In this document: positions 12,026-23,509 of the stretch, one piece after another
Layout of the letters: each line of letters begins with the position of its first letter
How positions within the stretch are numbered: the first letter of the stretch is position 1
From: Setomelanomma holmii
Taxonomy: Eukaryota > Ascomycota > Dothideomycetes > Pleosporales > Phaeosphaeriaceae
Assembly: GCA_010015745.1 (NCBI GenBank)
Contig: ML978169.1
Span: 248,001 to 312,000 of the forward strand
DNA: 64,000 bases
Reading direction: 5' to 3'
The notes under the pieces: model-generated
Databases searched by the model: none
What the model was told of the DNA's origin: nothing
Seen by the model: the letters and a program-made list of their open reading frames with translations, nothing else
Translations under genes and position numbers: made by a program

Positions 12026-12520
12026 AGATACTGTATGAAATTGCATGATTGAATGACCAAGATGCTCAAGACCATTTATTAGACTTCTGTGCGGCACTTT
12101 GTGATGACGTGTATCGCACATCAGGTGCGGCCATAGTGCGTGTCTCGAGCGGCTAAAACGGTCATGACTGTGCAAGACACGGGGACCTGGCTGTCCCAAC
12201 AGACTTGGTAATCTTCATTCGAGAATGACAGAGCGTATTAAGATCAAGCATGAACAGCCGTACTGAGTCGTGGATGATTGGCGCGTTCGTAGCCATACTT
12301 TCGTAGTTCGCGTCTTCGGTCGTGCAATACATCGCACGCGAACGCATTCGAAATGCCTCTCCAAGCGATCTATTACAGCGGCCTTTGGGACCTCAGAGAC
12401 TTTTGCCTTCGCCCTTCAACAATCCCGAATCATTCTGAGGGTGATCAGGCATCTGAATTGGGCGCGCACGAGACACAGTGAGGCCTTTCAGTGGTTTTTC
12501 CTCAGGATTGTCGGGCTATC
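12026..12520. other. Convergent 3' region between qutB and qutA
   Basis: About 495 nt lie between the two stop codons. It must contain both polyadenylation regions. No reading frame or RNA gene is recognisable. Confidence 0.4.
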
Positions 12521-14839
12521 TTAGCTCGCATCGTAGTAATCGCTCAACGGAAACTGAATAGGTTCGCCCTCGTGCTCAGTGCCAAATGTCGATGTGTTCA
12601 TGGGCATGCTATATTGACCGGACTGTGTGGCTAGTAGATCGGCCATGCTCACCTCAGGAGCAAAGCCAAGGTTTTGCATGAATTGTGGTTGATTCTGCAG
12701 TTTCTTGGCTCCATGTAATGAGGCGAGCTCATCGAAAAAGCTCTCAAGGTCACCAGAAATCGATGGATCGTAGCCATCCATGGTTGGAGATGTGAACTCG
12801 GTATCAAGAGGGCTGAAGGACTGCACAGGCGCAGCAGGTTGGCTGTGGTTCATATCAGGAAGGAGATCTTGCAGTAAAGGATTGGACCCATGCTGATGTC
12901 GTGCAGGTATGCTGTTGTTGAATTGTTGCGGAAAAGAGCTTGATGATGGCCGAATGGATTCAGCGTATTGAGCAGAGGGTACTGATGCGCGTTGTGTATG
13001 CGTATCAGCAATATCGCTGTGCGCTGCTCTCCCAGCTGCGCCACTAGCTTGTGCCGTAGAAAAGTTGGTGGTGACTTTACTGATATTGAGCTGCGTCGCT
13101 TGATCCAGTGGCAGGCTTTTGCTAGTTTTTTTGACGCTGTCAAGTAGGCATGTCACAATTGATGGCAGCTTCGCAAGGCCGAGCTGCTCCTGGAAGAGCG
13201 CCATCATCTCCAAGATTCGCTGCAGCCACACCTGTGAAGGATTCAAGGCAAAGACGGTGGCGAAATGCGCAAGTTGAAGCAGCATCGCAGGTGGCGTCAA
13301 GGGAATGGCTCCTGAGTCGGATTTAATGTAATCGAATTTGGGAGACAGAGAGGCCTTCCAATCGACGAGTTCTTTTGATAAATTTTCCGATTGAGTAGCA
13401 TTCAGTCTCTGTCTTGTGTTGCGAAGTATGTCCACAACTTCCAAGAGGCGGTTGAAGCTGCTCAACGCGAGCGTTGGTGAACGTGACGGGAGCGCCACTC
13501 CATTAGCCAAATGTCCGTCCCAAGGCTGCCTGCAAGTACACAGAATCAGTAACGCCCAATATGAGCAGGCTGGAGAGACCTGAAGGTACTTGCGCTACGA
13601 AAACGAAGTGAGGGCTTGTTGAAGAGATCGCGCTCAACTCAAGGGATACGTGAATAGGATCTAACTGTGCGTCATAACATACCATTCCTCTAAGCCATCT
13701 TCTTCAATTTTACCAGCACCTTCGAGATCTGACCGGTTGAGATAGGGACGTCTATCAAGTAGCAGAGCTAGAAGGCTGTCAAGTATATAACAACTTGCTA
13801 GAACGTGCTGGTGGCGGGGATCAGTCGCCGGTGAAAGACTTGAGATGATAGGCAGAATGCGCGAAGCCGCACCAACAAGCAGCCATGCGGCATCATGACG
13901 CGAATTGCGAAGGTTGAACAATGCCAGATTAAGTAGTGCCTTGACATGGCCGAGATCAAATTTTCCACGCTCGTTTGGAATGAGACTTTTCGCCGTGTGA
14001 TAGATCTTGTCTGGATTCGCACTGTCCAGATGATTGCGGTTCCCATACCCGTTACATATCTCTTGGTACGAAGCAAGGGCAAATATGCTCCACATCTCTG
14101 CATGATGTCCTGAGTCTGGAATCTCAGGGCCAAGCACGAGACCGTGAGCAGGATAGGAGTAAGAGAGCTTCAAGACGTCTAGCTTCTCACTGATGGGTAG
14201 CCAGCACTGAATGTAGGAGGCATAGATATCAAGGAGTCGCCAACTGTCAGGCGGTAACGGCGTAAGTTGCTCGAGGTGCATTGACTTTTGCATCTCTGGC
14301 TGGCGATGGACGATGGGTGACGTTGTTACCAGCTCCCGAGCGGTCGGCATGACTGGCTGAACGCTTGACAGCTGAAAGGGCGCTTTCGTCTCCTGTGGTT
14401 CACTATCACTGTCTGAGCTCAATGCTCTGTCGTCTTCTTGCTCCCCTGTCAGAGTTTTGTTCAGTTCTCGGCAAAACTTGGTTCGCCGCCAGCTCCTGTG
14501 CAATCGGTTTGACTCCTTCGTGTCCCTGGCTAGTAGTACTGTATGGTCCTGCCCCAGCCTGGTGATCAGTGAGGCTTCGATCTCAGGGTTTTCTTGATAG
14601 ACGAGCGCCAACGCCAGTTCTATCGTTCGGATGTATCCTGGTGGCAGGCCTCTTTTGCGCGGATTTGAGGTGTATGTGCAGGTCCTCTTGCTTTCAAAAC
14701 ATGGCGCACATTGTGGTTGATTGCCATCGCATTTCGACCTCTCGGTACGACACTGGTCGCAAGCCCGCGATACCCTGAACCGCTTCACGGGCACGTCTTG
14801 GGCAGCTGAACGCCTCTTTCCCTGGGTCTGGAGCGGCAT
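12521..14839 (-). CDS. qutA: QutA, Zn2Cys6 transcription activator of quinate genes
   Basis: This nuclear zinc-cluster activator turns on the qut genes when quinate is present. The N-terminal zinc cluster is complete (C27, C30, C37, C44, C47, C54) and is followed by the RKRGLPPGYIRTIELAL segment, a hallmark that links it to QutA/Qa-1F. An acidic serine-rich linker follows, then the middle homology region (SWRLLDIYASYIQCWLP onward). The frame breaks after GLEEW and resumes at QPWDGHLANGV if an intron at 13530-13682 is removed. That intron is long for this window and could be two introns with a small exon. The product is about 721 aa. Divergent placement next to the repressor gene qutR matches known clusters. 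Confidence 0.92.
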
Positions 14840-15213
14840 GCTTCGGGAGGCCAGGAAGATGTGACGCGCTATCCCCCGCTTGAAGGAAAATCCAGTCCAG
14901 CGAAATTCTGCTCATCCGATAGGCAGAAGGTATACGCAACACTGCATCCACACTTGCATACGCCTCATCCCGTCCACATCCCCTGGTCGTGTTGGCGTGT
15001 TCGGTGTGGCAGGGCGGTGTCGGCAATGGGGAAAGAGGCTGCCCGTCTCCACGGGGTAGGAGCCGCATGGTACCAAGCACGGGCCACAATCCTGGGGACG
15101 GAAAGCGCGATATCCGGATGTTCCTTCTTCCCACCTGCACCTGCAAGCTAAGCGAATGCCTGGAACGAACATCGGCGCTTTACCTGTACATCTCTCCGCC
15201 ATGTACTGTCGCT
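14840..15213. promoter_or_regulatory. Divergent qutA-qutR promoter region
   Basis: These 374 nt separate the start codons of the activator and repressor genes. The qutR frame is open through part of it, but this portion lacks family similarity. Shared control of the two regulators is plausible from the layout only. Confidence 0.4.
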
Positions 15214-17847
15214 ATGTCTGCGGGTTGCGATGAACGGACTCCAAGACGTCAGACAGTCATGCCTTCAGCCACTATCGGGACGAAACGGACGTTCACAACG
15301 ATGCGCGAGGAGGATTCGGCGCCCTCGAGCGCCCGTTCCTCGCCACGGTCACCGGCTGTAACCCCAGCACCGCCCGCATCACCCTTCGAAGGACGCCGCA
15401 TCTTCGACTCGCGTGCCTCCATCGTTCTCGTGGGCATCCCTGGCGCGGGCAAGTCAACCCTCTCCTTGATGGCTGCGGCCGCCTGTCAAAGAAGAGTGGT
15501 CGATATTGAGAATTTGTTCCAGCAAGCGACAGGATGTTCATTGATTGAGTATCAAAAGCAATTCGGGGGCTCCAATCGAAATATACGGCACGCTGAAGTA
15601 CTACGCGGCGCTCTCCAGACCTTTGAGAGGGGTGCCATCATCGTTTGCAACAGTGGTTATCGTTTGGATGCTAAAAGCCAAGTTCTGTTGCACGAATTTG
15701 CAAAGACACATCCCGTGATTCACGTACTTCGCGACTCTCATAGTGTCTTCCAATATCTAGATACCGCAGAGGAATCGAAGCTCCAGCACGCTCTGGCGGT
15801 GAGCACTCCCATTTTCCGGCGGTGTTCCAATTACGAATTCTACAATTTGGACGAAGAAACGAAGTCCCATCACTCGGTCACTCCAGCACATCAGTCCTCG
15901 ATCCCAGCGTTCCTGACTCTGAAAAGGGCAGAACGGACGTTCTTCAAGTACTTGTCGATGGTGCTTTCAGCACACAACACGCACGGCAAGGTCCGAACAG
16001 CAATGCCGCCTATAGAGCCAGGTCATTTTCCATTGTCCTACCTCGCAACTGAGCGGAGAAACTATACATGTGCAGTACAAGTCCTGCTGTCTGACGTGGT
16101 TCAACAAGAAGTCGACATTGAAGAGCTGGAGTTTGGTTGCGACGCATTCGAGCTGGTCGTCGAGCCGGAGCCGCTCACGCTGGAAAGAGCCGAAGACATT
16201 ACCAAGAGTGTTTTCAAGATTCGAAGATGCACTGTGATTCCAATCATTTGCCATGTCATGCCCGCTGCGACCGCTCCCGGCTATTCGAAAACAGCCTACC
16301 TCGCCAACGTGCGACATGGCCTGAAGATGGCGCCAGAATTTGCCACGGTCGATCTAAGCTTGGACGAAGAGGTCATTTTGGCTGTCATCCTAAGTAGAGG
16401 ATCAACCAAAATAATAGGTCATCTTCACTCTGACACGGACTGGTACCATCCATTCTGGATCGAGAAATACAACATGGCCATGCAGCTGGGTTGTAGCGTC
16501 GTGCGCTTCACTCGTCCTGCGAAGTTTATGGACGATAACGCTGCTATCCAAAGTTTTCGAAACACCATTTTCGCAAAGCCCAAACGTATACCGTTGATTT
16601 GCTACAACACTGGACGAGCCGGTCGCCGGTCAGCATGTTTCAACTCGGTCTTGACTCCTGTCATTCCGGAAGCGCTTATGAAGGATAGCGTGGACTTCGA
16701 AGCGCGAGTGCAGCACAACCCTGAGACATCATGGCTTACGGTCCCTGAAGCGACTCACATCCTTTACGCCTCGTTCACGTACGATCCCATGAAGTTCTAC
16801 ATACTGGGCGCAAGCGCTGGGTACTCTCTTAGTCCTGCCATGCACAATGCTGCGTACAAGACGCTTGGCATGCCTCATCAATTCGAACGCATTCAAACAA
16901 TGGCTCTGAAAAGTAATCTCGACGACCTTATCCGCCGCTCCAATTTTGGTGGTACTGCCATCAGTCAGCCGTTCAAGATCGACGCCATTTTAATGGTACA
17001 GTCTATCAGTCGACATGCACGTGCAATTGGCTCGATCAACACAGTGATCCCTGTCCGCCACCTCAATGATGATGGCAGTGTTCCCGATGCCGACAACGTC
17101 GAATTGTTCCAAGAACGAAACCAAGCAGGGCCGGTCAAAGCTCTATATGGGGACAACACTGACTGGATCGGCATTCGATCGTGCATTAGAAGGGGCCTTT
17201 CTCCCGCAAATGCTGTCATAGGAAACACCTGTGCACTTGTCATAGGTGCAGGTGGTATGGCACGAGCAACTATATATGCGTTTCTGCAACTTGGCGTCAA
17301 AGATATTGTCATACACAACCGCACGCCAGAGAATGCTTGGAAGCTTGTCACACACTTCACGAAGCTAAGTTCGAGCGCATCCGCTGTCAATCTCTTTCCG
17401 TCCTTCGTCCAAGCGTCGCAACCAAACTTTCATGTTATTGAATCTCGGGACGACGCTTGGCCAGAACAGTTTCGCTGGCCGACAATTATCGTCTCATGCA
17501 TACCGACAGACGCTATAGGCGGCATTCCATCGCCACAGTTCACACTGCCAGATCATTGGATGCAGTCACCAACTGGCGGGGTTGTCATCGAGCTCGCGTA
17601 TCGGACGCTGAACACACCTTTGATGCAGCAAGTGCGCAAAGAAGCATCATCATCATGGATATGCATGGACGGCTTGGATCTGCTTCCAGAACAGGCGTTC
17701 GCCCAATTCGAACTTTTCACTGGAAGGAGAGCACCTCGCAGGATCATGCGAGAAGAAGTGTTGCGCTGTTGGACGGACGACCAAGGACAACCAGATCCAA
17801 GTATGGTACAGACTAGACTGCAAGCCATGGAAGGGCAGGAGCCTTGA
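15214..17847 (+). CDS. qutR: QutR, AROM-derived multidomain repressor of quinate genes
   Basis: QutR (Qa-1S) is the cytosolic/nuclear repressor that evolved from the C-terminal three domains of the AROM protein and keeps QutA inactive without quinate. The chain shows a shikimate-kinase-like domain with Walker A GIPGAGKST, a type I dehydroquinase-like domain, and a shikimate-dehydrogenase-like domain (SLSPAMHNAAY, GDNTDWIG, LVIGAGGMARA). In the middle domain the residue aligned with the Schiff-base Lys appears to be Arg in the VVRFTRPAKF segment, so it should lack dehydroquinase activity. I chose the ATG at 15214 (877 aa). A second candidate is at 15259, and the frame is open upstream to 14989. 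No intron is needed. Confidence 0.93.
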   Translation: MSAGCDERTPRRQTVMPSATIGTKRTFTTMREEDSAPSSARSSPRSPAVTPAPPASPFEGRRIFDSRASIVLVGIPGAGKSTLSLMAAAACQRRVVDIENLFQQATGCSLIEYQKQFGGSNRNIRHAEVLRGALQTFERGAIIVCNSGYRLDAKSQVLLHEFAKTHPVIHVLRDSHSVFQYLDTAEESKLQHALAVSTPIFRRCSNYEFYNLDEETKSHHSVTPAHQSSIPAFLTLKRAERTFFKYLSMVLSAHNTHGKVRTAMPPIEPGHFPLSYLATERRNYTCAVQVLLSDVVQQEVDIEELEFGCDAFELVVEPEPLTLERAEDITKSVFKIRRCTVIPIICHVMPAATAPGYSKTAYLANVRHGLKMAPEFATVDLSLDEEVILAVILSRGSTKIIGHLHSDTDWYHPFWIEKYNMAMQLGCSVVRFTRPAKFMDDNAAIQSFRNTIFAKPKRIPLICYNTGRAGRRSACFNSVLTPVIPEALMKDSVDFEARVQHNPETSWLTVPEATHILYASFTYDPMKFYILGASAGYSLSPAMHNAAYKTLGMPHQFERIQTMALKSNLDDLIRRSNFGGTAISQPFKIDAILMVQSISRHARAIGSINTVIPVRHLNDDGSVPDADNVELFQERNQAGPVKALYGDNTDWIGIRSCIRRGLSPANAVIGNTCALVIGAGGMARATIYAFLQLGVKDIVIHNRTPENAWKLVTHFTKLSSSASAVNLFPSFVQASQPNFHVIESRDDAWPEQFRWPTIIVSCIPTDAIGGIPSPQFTLPDHWMQSPTGGVVIELAYRTLNTPLMQQVRKEASSSWICMDGLDLLPEQAFAQFELFTGRRAPRRIMREEVLRCWTDDQGQPDPSMVQTRLQAMEGQEP

Positions 17848-18152
17848 TGCTGTCCAAGTTCTGTTCGACAGGAATCGTCGCTGTACCTGCACGATGCAGC
17901 TCGACCCTTTCTGTGTCGCCAAGGTAAAACATTCGAGCTGTATCAAGGCAATGGGTAATGCGAGAGCGATCCTGTTGCTTGACTAAGACGAAGTGTAGCA
18001 CCGTTTGTAATGGTTGTGGCTGCCAAGCTATTGCGCTATTGGACGACTGTCGCCAGTCTGACATTGGTCGGAAACTTTCTGACTCGACGTCCACCTCTCT
18101 AGAAGACTTCATGGCCTTCTTCATTTCTCGGCCTCAATAAGGCATCGAAGCA
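17848..18152. other. Short spacer between qutR and the Gal80-like remnant
   Basis: About 305 nt follow the qutR stop codon. Nothing recognisable is encoded; it should hold the qutR polyadenylation region. Confidence 0.4.
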
Positions 18153-18834
18153 ATGGCACCCGTTCGAGTTGCCTTCATCGGATTTTCTGCTTCGGCCAAG
18201 ACCTCATGGGCTGGCGATGCTCATTTGCCCTACCCACTATCAACCATTGGCCGCAGCCACTATGAGATTGTCGCACTCCTCAACTCTATTGTAGCGGCTA
18301 GTGAAGCGTCCAAGAAGCACTTCCAACTTCCTTCAACTGTAAAGGCATACGGCGATTCTAGCACACTTGCAAAAAACCCTAATGTAGACCTGGTGGTCTG
18401 CTGCACAAGGGCCGATGTACACTACTCAACTATTTTACCCAGTCTGCGCACGGGCAAAAAGGTCTTTATCGAATGGCCATTGGCTGAAAACATCGAGAAA
18501 GCACAACAGCTCCTCGAGACGGCAAGGTCAAATGGCGTGGATCCCAGCGCATATATCATCGGCTTACAGGGTCGCGTCTCACCCATTGCATCTCACATCC
18601 AAGAAATTCTCGCTTCTGGAACGATCGGTACAGTTTTGAGCAGTCAAGTGATTGCGTTCGGTCACTTGCTGCCACGAGATGCGCTGCCTGAATCGCTAGT
18701 GTACTTTGCGGACCGGGCGGTGGGTGGAAGGAGGGAAGGGCGAGATCAAGAAGGGGAGAGAATGGCCGGGCATGGAGGATGCTGTTGTGAGGATTGTAGA
18801 ACTTGCGGAAATATTCAGGCAGTGGGACCAGTAA
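18153..18834 (+). pseudogene. Gal80-like (Gfo/Idh/MocA) dehydrogenase gene with internal deletion
   Basis: The first 185 or so residues read as a fungal Gal80-like oxidoreductase: a Rossmann start (VRVAFIGFSASAKTSWAGDAH), then VDLVVCCTRADVHYS, the KKVFIEWPLAEN motif (the usual EKP/EWP site) and the GLQGRVSP segment. After YFADRAVGG (about 18720) the expected long C-terminal sheet domain is missing. Instead, a short tail typical of the protein end (GREWPGMEDAVVRIVELAEI) follows in another frame and stops at 18832-18834. Family members are about 370-400 aa; here only about 225 residues are represented. This is most simply a deletion of some 150 codons that also shifted the frame. The unshifted frame ends at 18869 in unrelated sequence. 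Confidence 0.8.
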
Positions 18835-19195
18835 TAAGCTGTCGAGAACATATAGGCATGAATCAGTAGTGCTCGCAAGGCATCAATCACCATGCTGTCA
18901 TAATGAGGCGCGAACGATCATCTTCATACTAGGCTCCACGTGACAATCCTCAGAAACATAGCAGGTCTTCTCAATGAAGCTCTGATATCAACCAACGTCG
19001 AGAAGAACCTTTCTGAGATGTACACGCGCAATCGTGAAAGAGTCATTGGTTGCTGGGTGCAGCGCTGACTAAGGTCATTGACGTGGCCCGTGCTGCGGTC
19101 GCACCTGCCTCTTGAACATCAAGGCCGGGCCTCAAAACATTTCGACCCCAGACCATCCATACGCGCAGTCAACTCAACCCCCGGCCACGCCCATC
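18835..19195. other. Spacer upstream of the nucleoporin gene
   Basis: About 360 nt before the nucleoporin start, presumably including its promoter and leader. No other feature is recognisable. Confidence 0.4.
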
Positions 19196-22100
19196 ATGTC
19201 CGGCAAACGCGCCAACGTCTTCGACCAGGGCAGGGCCGAACAGCCCTACGAGGAGCGCGATGACCCCGCCGAGGTGCCGCAGCGGGCGACGGCAGCGCAG
19301 CTGGCCACGCGAAAGTACGTCCCCTTCACCTCGAGGAGCGCTTTGGTGAAAGGCGCCGCCCGGCCCAGCGAGGCCCGCCCCGCCACAAAGCGCATTGTCT
19401 TTCACCACGTCTGCTGACTCTTTGTCCTCTAGAATCAAGACTGCCAAAGTACGGCGACCCGCAGGAGGAGCTTCTGTGAGTACTATCCCCGGCGACTGCG
19501 CGCCCTCCACGAGCCGCAACCCTCAACCCGCGGCGCCATGTCGAGCAAATACAACACCGCCGCGGGCAGGCGCGAAATTCGGCGCAGGCAGGAGCAACAG
19601 CTGGCTAACGCGCGCACGCAGACACCATCACAGAGCGCGAACTTCGGGGCACCTCAGGGTGGCTTCAGTTTTGGCGCATCAGCACCCGCAGTTGGCGGTA
19701 ACAACAACATGAACGGCATGTTTGGAGGTGGTAATAATGCTTTTGGTGCGGGGCCGACGAATAGCTTCCCGCCAGCACAGTCAGCGGCGCCCAGCAACTC
19801 GTTCTCCAACTCGTCCTTCCCAGCATTCGGCGCGAGCAACCAGAGCACCGGCTTCAACCCCCAACCGCCGTCTGCGAGTGACTTCAACTTCACCGCAGGA
19901 AATGCCGCTCCCTCGAATCCCTTTCAGTCGAACGGCGCGTCATCGATGAATGGCAATGGGGCTACACCAGCCTTTGGAGGCCGCTCAATGTTCGGCTCGC
20001 AGCCGTCTGGCAACCCCTTTGGCGGTCTGGCGCAGGGCATCACCACAAGCGCAGCAGGCACAGGCAGCCTCTTTGGCACTACCAGCAGCGCACCGTCAAC
20101 AAATATGTTTGGCACTACCAGCAGTGCGCCCGCGACCAACATGTTCGGCACCGCCAATGCCACCTCCAACGCTTCAGGCGTATCCACGTCGGCATTTACG
20201 TTTGGCGCCGTCAGCTCGAGCGCGCAGAATACTACAAGCACCCCCGCTCCGAGCAATATTTTCAGCGGCTTTGGGGCGTCCACGCCAAGCACTTCAGCCC
20301 CGGCGCAGAACAGCATCTTCAGTGGCTCTGGCGCCAATGCGCAGAATGGCGTCGCGTCTCAGCAGGAAACGCCTCAGAAAAGCTTGTTCAGCACAGGCAC
20401 AAGCGCGCAGCCAATTGGAAACGCGACGGCGACTGCAGCGCCGAGTAGTCTGTTCAATTTTGGCTCGAACACGCAGACGACTGCAAGCACGACGACGTCC
20501 GCACCATCCTCCGCAGCCGCAAGCAATCCGTTCGCTTCGCTACCGACTTCGTCAGCATCGCCCGCCCCCTCATTCAGCTTTGGACAGCAAATCCCTCAAG
20601 CGCAAGAGAAGGTACCAGGCAATCCGTTCGGAGGCCTCAAGCTGCCGGAGCAGAGCGCGGAAACGCCTAGGCCGTCATTGTTCAGCAGCGTCAAGGCTCC
20701 TGAACTAGCCACGAGCGCACCTTCAGAGACACCGAAGCCCAACCTTTTCGCATCGTTAGCCAAGCCTCCCCCTGCAGCGAGCACACCAAGCTTCAGCTTC
20801 GGAGCGTCAATAAACAAGGACGCAGCATCTGATGCGAGCGAGAAGCCAGCCAGCTCTGCAGCACCGGCAGCGACCGATGCGCCGAAGTCGAACCTGTTCT
20901 CGGGTTTTAGCACACCTCAGCCCACAAAGACAGCAGAGGCTGAGAAGTCAAAGGCAGGGCTCTTTACGGCCCAGCCCAAGACAAGCTCGGGTCTTTTCTC
21001 ACAGCCATTCCAACCGGAGAACCACAACGGGAGTAACACTTTCAAAGCGGGCCCCTCTTTCTCTGGCTTCAAATCGCAGCCCGCATCATCCGCAACGCCT
21101 GCAAAAGACACACCTGCAGAATCATCCACATCTGCGGAGCCATCCAACCCATTCTCAAAGCTTCCGACGCCGTCCGCAGAACGCTCAAATCTATTCGCTC
21201 AGCCCCAGGAAAGGACACCAGCACCAGCACCGAAGGCAACACCTTCAGCCATGTCTGGACTTACCGGAATCTCTACATCCTTTTCACAAAACACAAATGG
21301 ATCAGAGCTACCAAAGGTGCCGAAGGCGCATGTTCCACAGGAGTGGAAAGCATCGGGTGCGGCGGGCGTTCAAGCTGATGGCCTTTTCAACCTCATCAAC
21401 AACCTGACCGTCCAACTTCAACAGCTGAATGAGAAGTACCGAGCCAAGATCAGCAGTTTGTCATCATCAGCAGACTGGTCGTCGCTGTCACTTTGGCACC
21501 ATCAACACAGCTCGGCACTCAAGAAGAAGATTGACATCGCGAAGAAGCAACGCGCAGCGAACAACGGCGTTACGGGCAACGAGTCAGCTTTGTCAACAAA
21601 GCGCAAAGCCAATGACGAGAGCCCAGAGAACCAAGATGCTTCTCCCTCCAAGCGGGCACGTCCTACTGCGACCCCAGCCACTGCCACACCACAACCGGCA
21701 AAACCCCCTCTCAAATCCAGCCCGCCTCCAGCGACCGCCACATCCGCGTTGTTTTCGAAAGCTATAAACAACAAACCTTCTGCACATTCAGAATCCACCA
21801 ACATGTTTGCGCAAAAACCAGCAGAGAAGCCCGCTACGGAGCCCTCAAAGCCAGCTGCGCCAATCATCGGTTTTCAACCATCCCCGTCTGCATCTGCCAT
21901 TGGCGGTCCTTTCTCTGGCGTTGCTACTCCAACCAGCATCGGAGGCTTCAGCTTCAAACCAAACACAGGAAATGCCCCAACAGGCGGGTTCAAGCCCACG
22001 ACTACTGGCAGCAGCGGTGGCGGATTTGCTAGCCAGTTCGCATCTTCGGCAAAAACGTACGAGGAACTTGCCAAGGAACGAAAGAAGAAAGCAATGGAAG

Positions 22101-23509
22101 AGGATTACGATTCCGACGAGGAGACGAAAGAGGAGTGGTCGGCCAAATACGAAAAGAAGGAAGCTGAGCGTATTGCAAAGGAGAAGGCAGACGCTGCTGC
22201 TGTCAAAGGATTCAGTTTACCGGCTGTAGCAGCTCCAGCTCCATCTAAGGCACCAGCCGCGAACCCCTTTGCTAACCTTACAAAGCCGCCCACAAGTGGC
22301 GCTTCAACTCCAGGACTGTTCAATTCGCGAGCGGTCAGCCCAGCTCCGTCAACCAGTGGATCAGTGTTTGACGCACCCAGCACGGCGCAGACGCCTTCAA
22401 GTAACATCTTTGGTCACCTCTCGTCAGGAGCATCATCGAACAACCAGGACGAGTCTGAAGAAGACGACAACGAGCAGGCGTCACATGATGTCTCTGAGTC
22501 CACCGAGCAACCGACCACACCACCAAAGCGAAAGTTCGGCGTGTCTGAAAGTGAAGGAGATGAGTCGACGGATGAGACTACCAAGCGCAAGAAGCAAGAC
22601 ACTGCTCCCAAGACTGGCAGCTTGCTTTCACGCATGACTCGTGCGGACGACGATTCTGGGTCGGAGAAGGAAAATAATGGGTCGAATTCCATCTTCGGCA
22701 AGAACAATGGAACGCAGACACCGACGAATAAGCCGTTTGCCTTCTTTGACTTTGGAAGTGCGGCAGGAGCGAAGACGGCACCATCCAAGACTTCAGACAC
22801 ATTCGCTGGTGACCAAACGTTCAAGCCTGGCACACCTATCAAGTTCGGCGAGGGTGCTGCGACCGAGAAGAAGGCAGCCCCGACTTTCCAATTCCAACCT
22901 GCATCAACTTCAACTACTCCATCGAAGCCACCACCTTCGAATCTGTTCAACTTTGGCGGGTCAACAGGCGGGTCCGGGCTGCTCACACCAAACGCGGGCT
23001 TATCTGGGCTCAACTCTGTTCCGTCCTCCACTTTCACCTCCCGGGCTGCCACACCCCTTTCCGAGGCCGAAAACAGCGCCGCATCCGGAGCTGAAGATGA
23101 CGAAGAAAGCGGCAAGCATGAGCAAGTCGACCTTTCCAAACTCACGTACGAGGAACTCGACGCATTCCATGTTGTCTTCGAAACCGAGCAGGCGCTCGCA
23201 AAGCACCAAGTCGACAAGGGTGACGGCATTAAGGCTTGGGAAAACTTTGCACGTGGTCCACTCTATATCCTCAAGGATAAGGTCACCGGCAAGTGCTTCG
23301 TCCGCATTCGTATCCCGAGTGGCCAGGTACCGCTCAACTATTCCATCCTCCCGTCGCTCAAGTCGAGCATCATGGGTAGTAGTGGCAAGATGGTGCAAGG
23401 CACCAAGCCCAAGAAAGAAGGTGGCATCGAGCAGTTCTACATTTCGCTCAAGACGGCCGAGCTTGCAAAGGAGTTCTCGGAGAAGTACAACGAGTCGCTG
23501 CCATCGTAG
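19196..23509 (+). CDS. Nup2/Nup50-type FG nucleoporin with C-terminal Ran-binding domain
   Basis: This is a mobile nuclear-basket nucleoporin that binds Ran and importin-alpha and helps recycle import receptors. I place the start at 19196, where a short basic exon (MSGKRANVFDQG) runs to 19314. An intron at 19315-19432 leads to a small exon encoding IKTAKVRRPAGGAS. A second intron starts at 19476 and ends near 19591 or 19600, entering the large exon. That exon carries many FG/FGA/LFG repeats in Ser/Thr/Ala/Pro-rich sequence, a lysine-rich middle, acidic patches, and a Ran-binding domain in the last 130 residues (ARGPLYILKDKVTGKCFVRI, then a basic SGKMVQGTKPKK). The ATG at 19538 is in frame and would give a shorter 1,323-aa product without the N-terminal basic exons. 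Confidence 0.88.

Noticed and set aside
13530..13682. A frameshift rather than an intron in qutA
   Set aside because: GTATGT donor and TTGCAG acceptor flank it exactly and joining restores the family-like EEWQPWDG sequence.
14989..15213. In-frame N-terminal extension of QutR
   Set aside because: It overlaps the qutA-qutR promoter, contains no family similarity and would leave little room for regulatory sequence; the ATG at 15214 is preferred.
19538..19600. ATG at 19538 as the nucleoporin start
   Set aside because: Two upstream exons with typical Nup2 N-terminal basic sequence and good splice sites are present, so this ATG is probably within an intron or internal.
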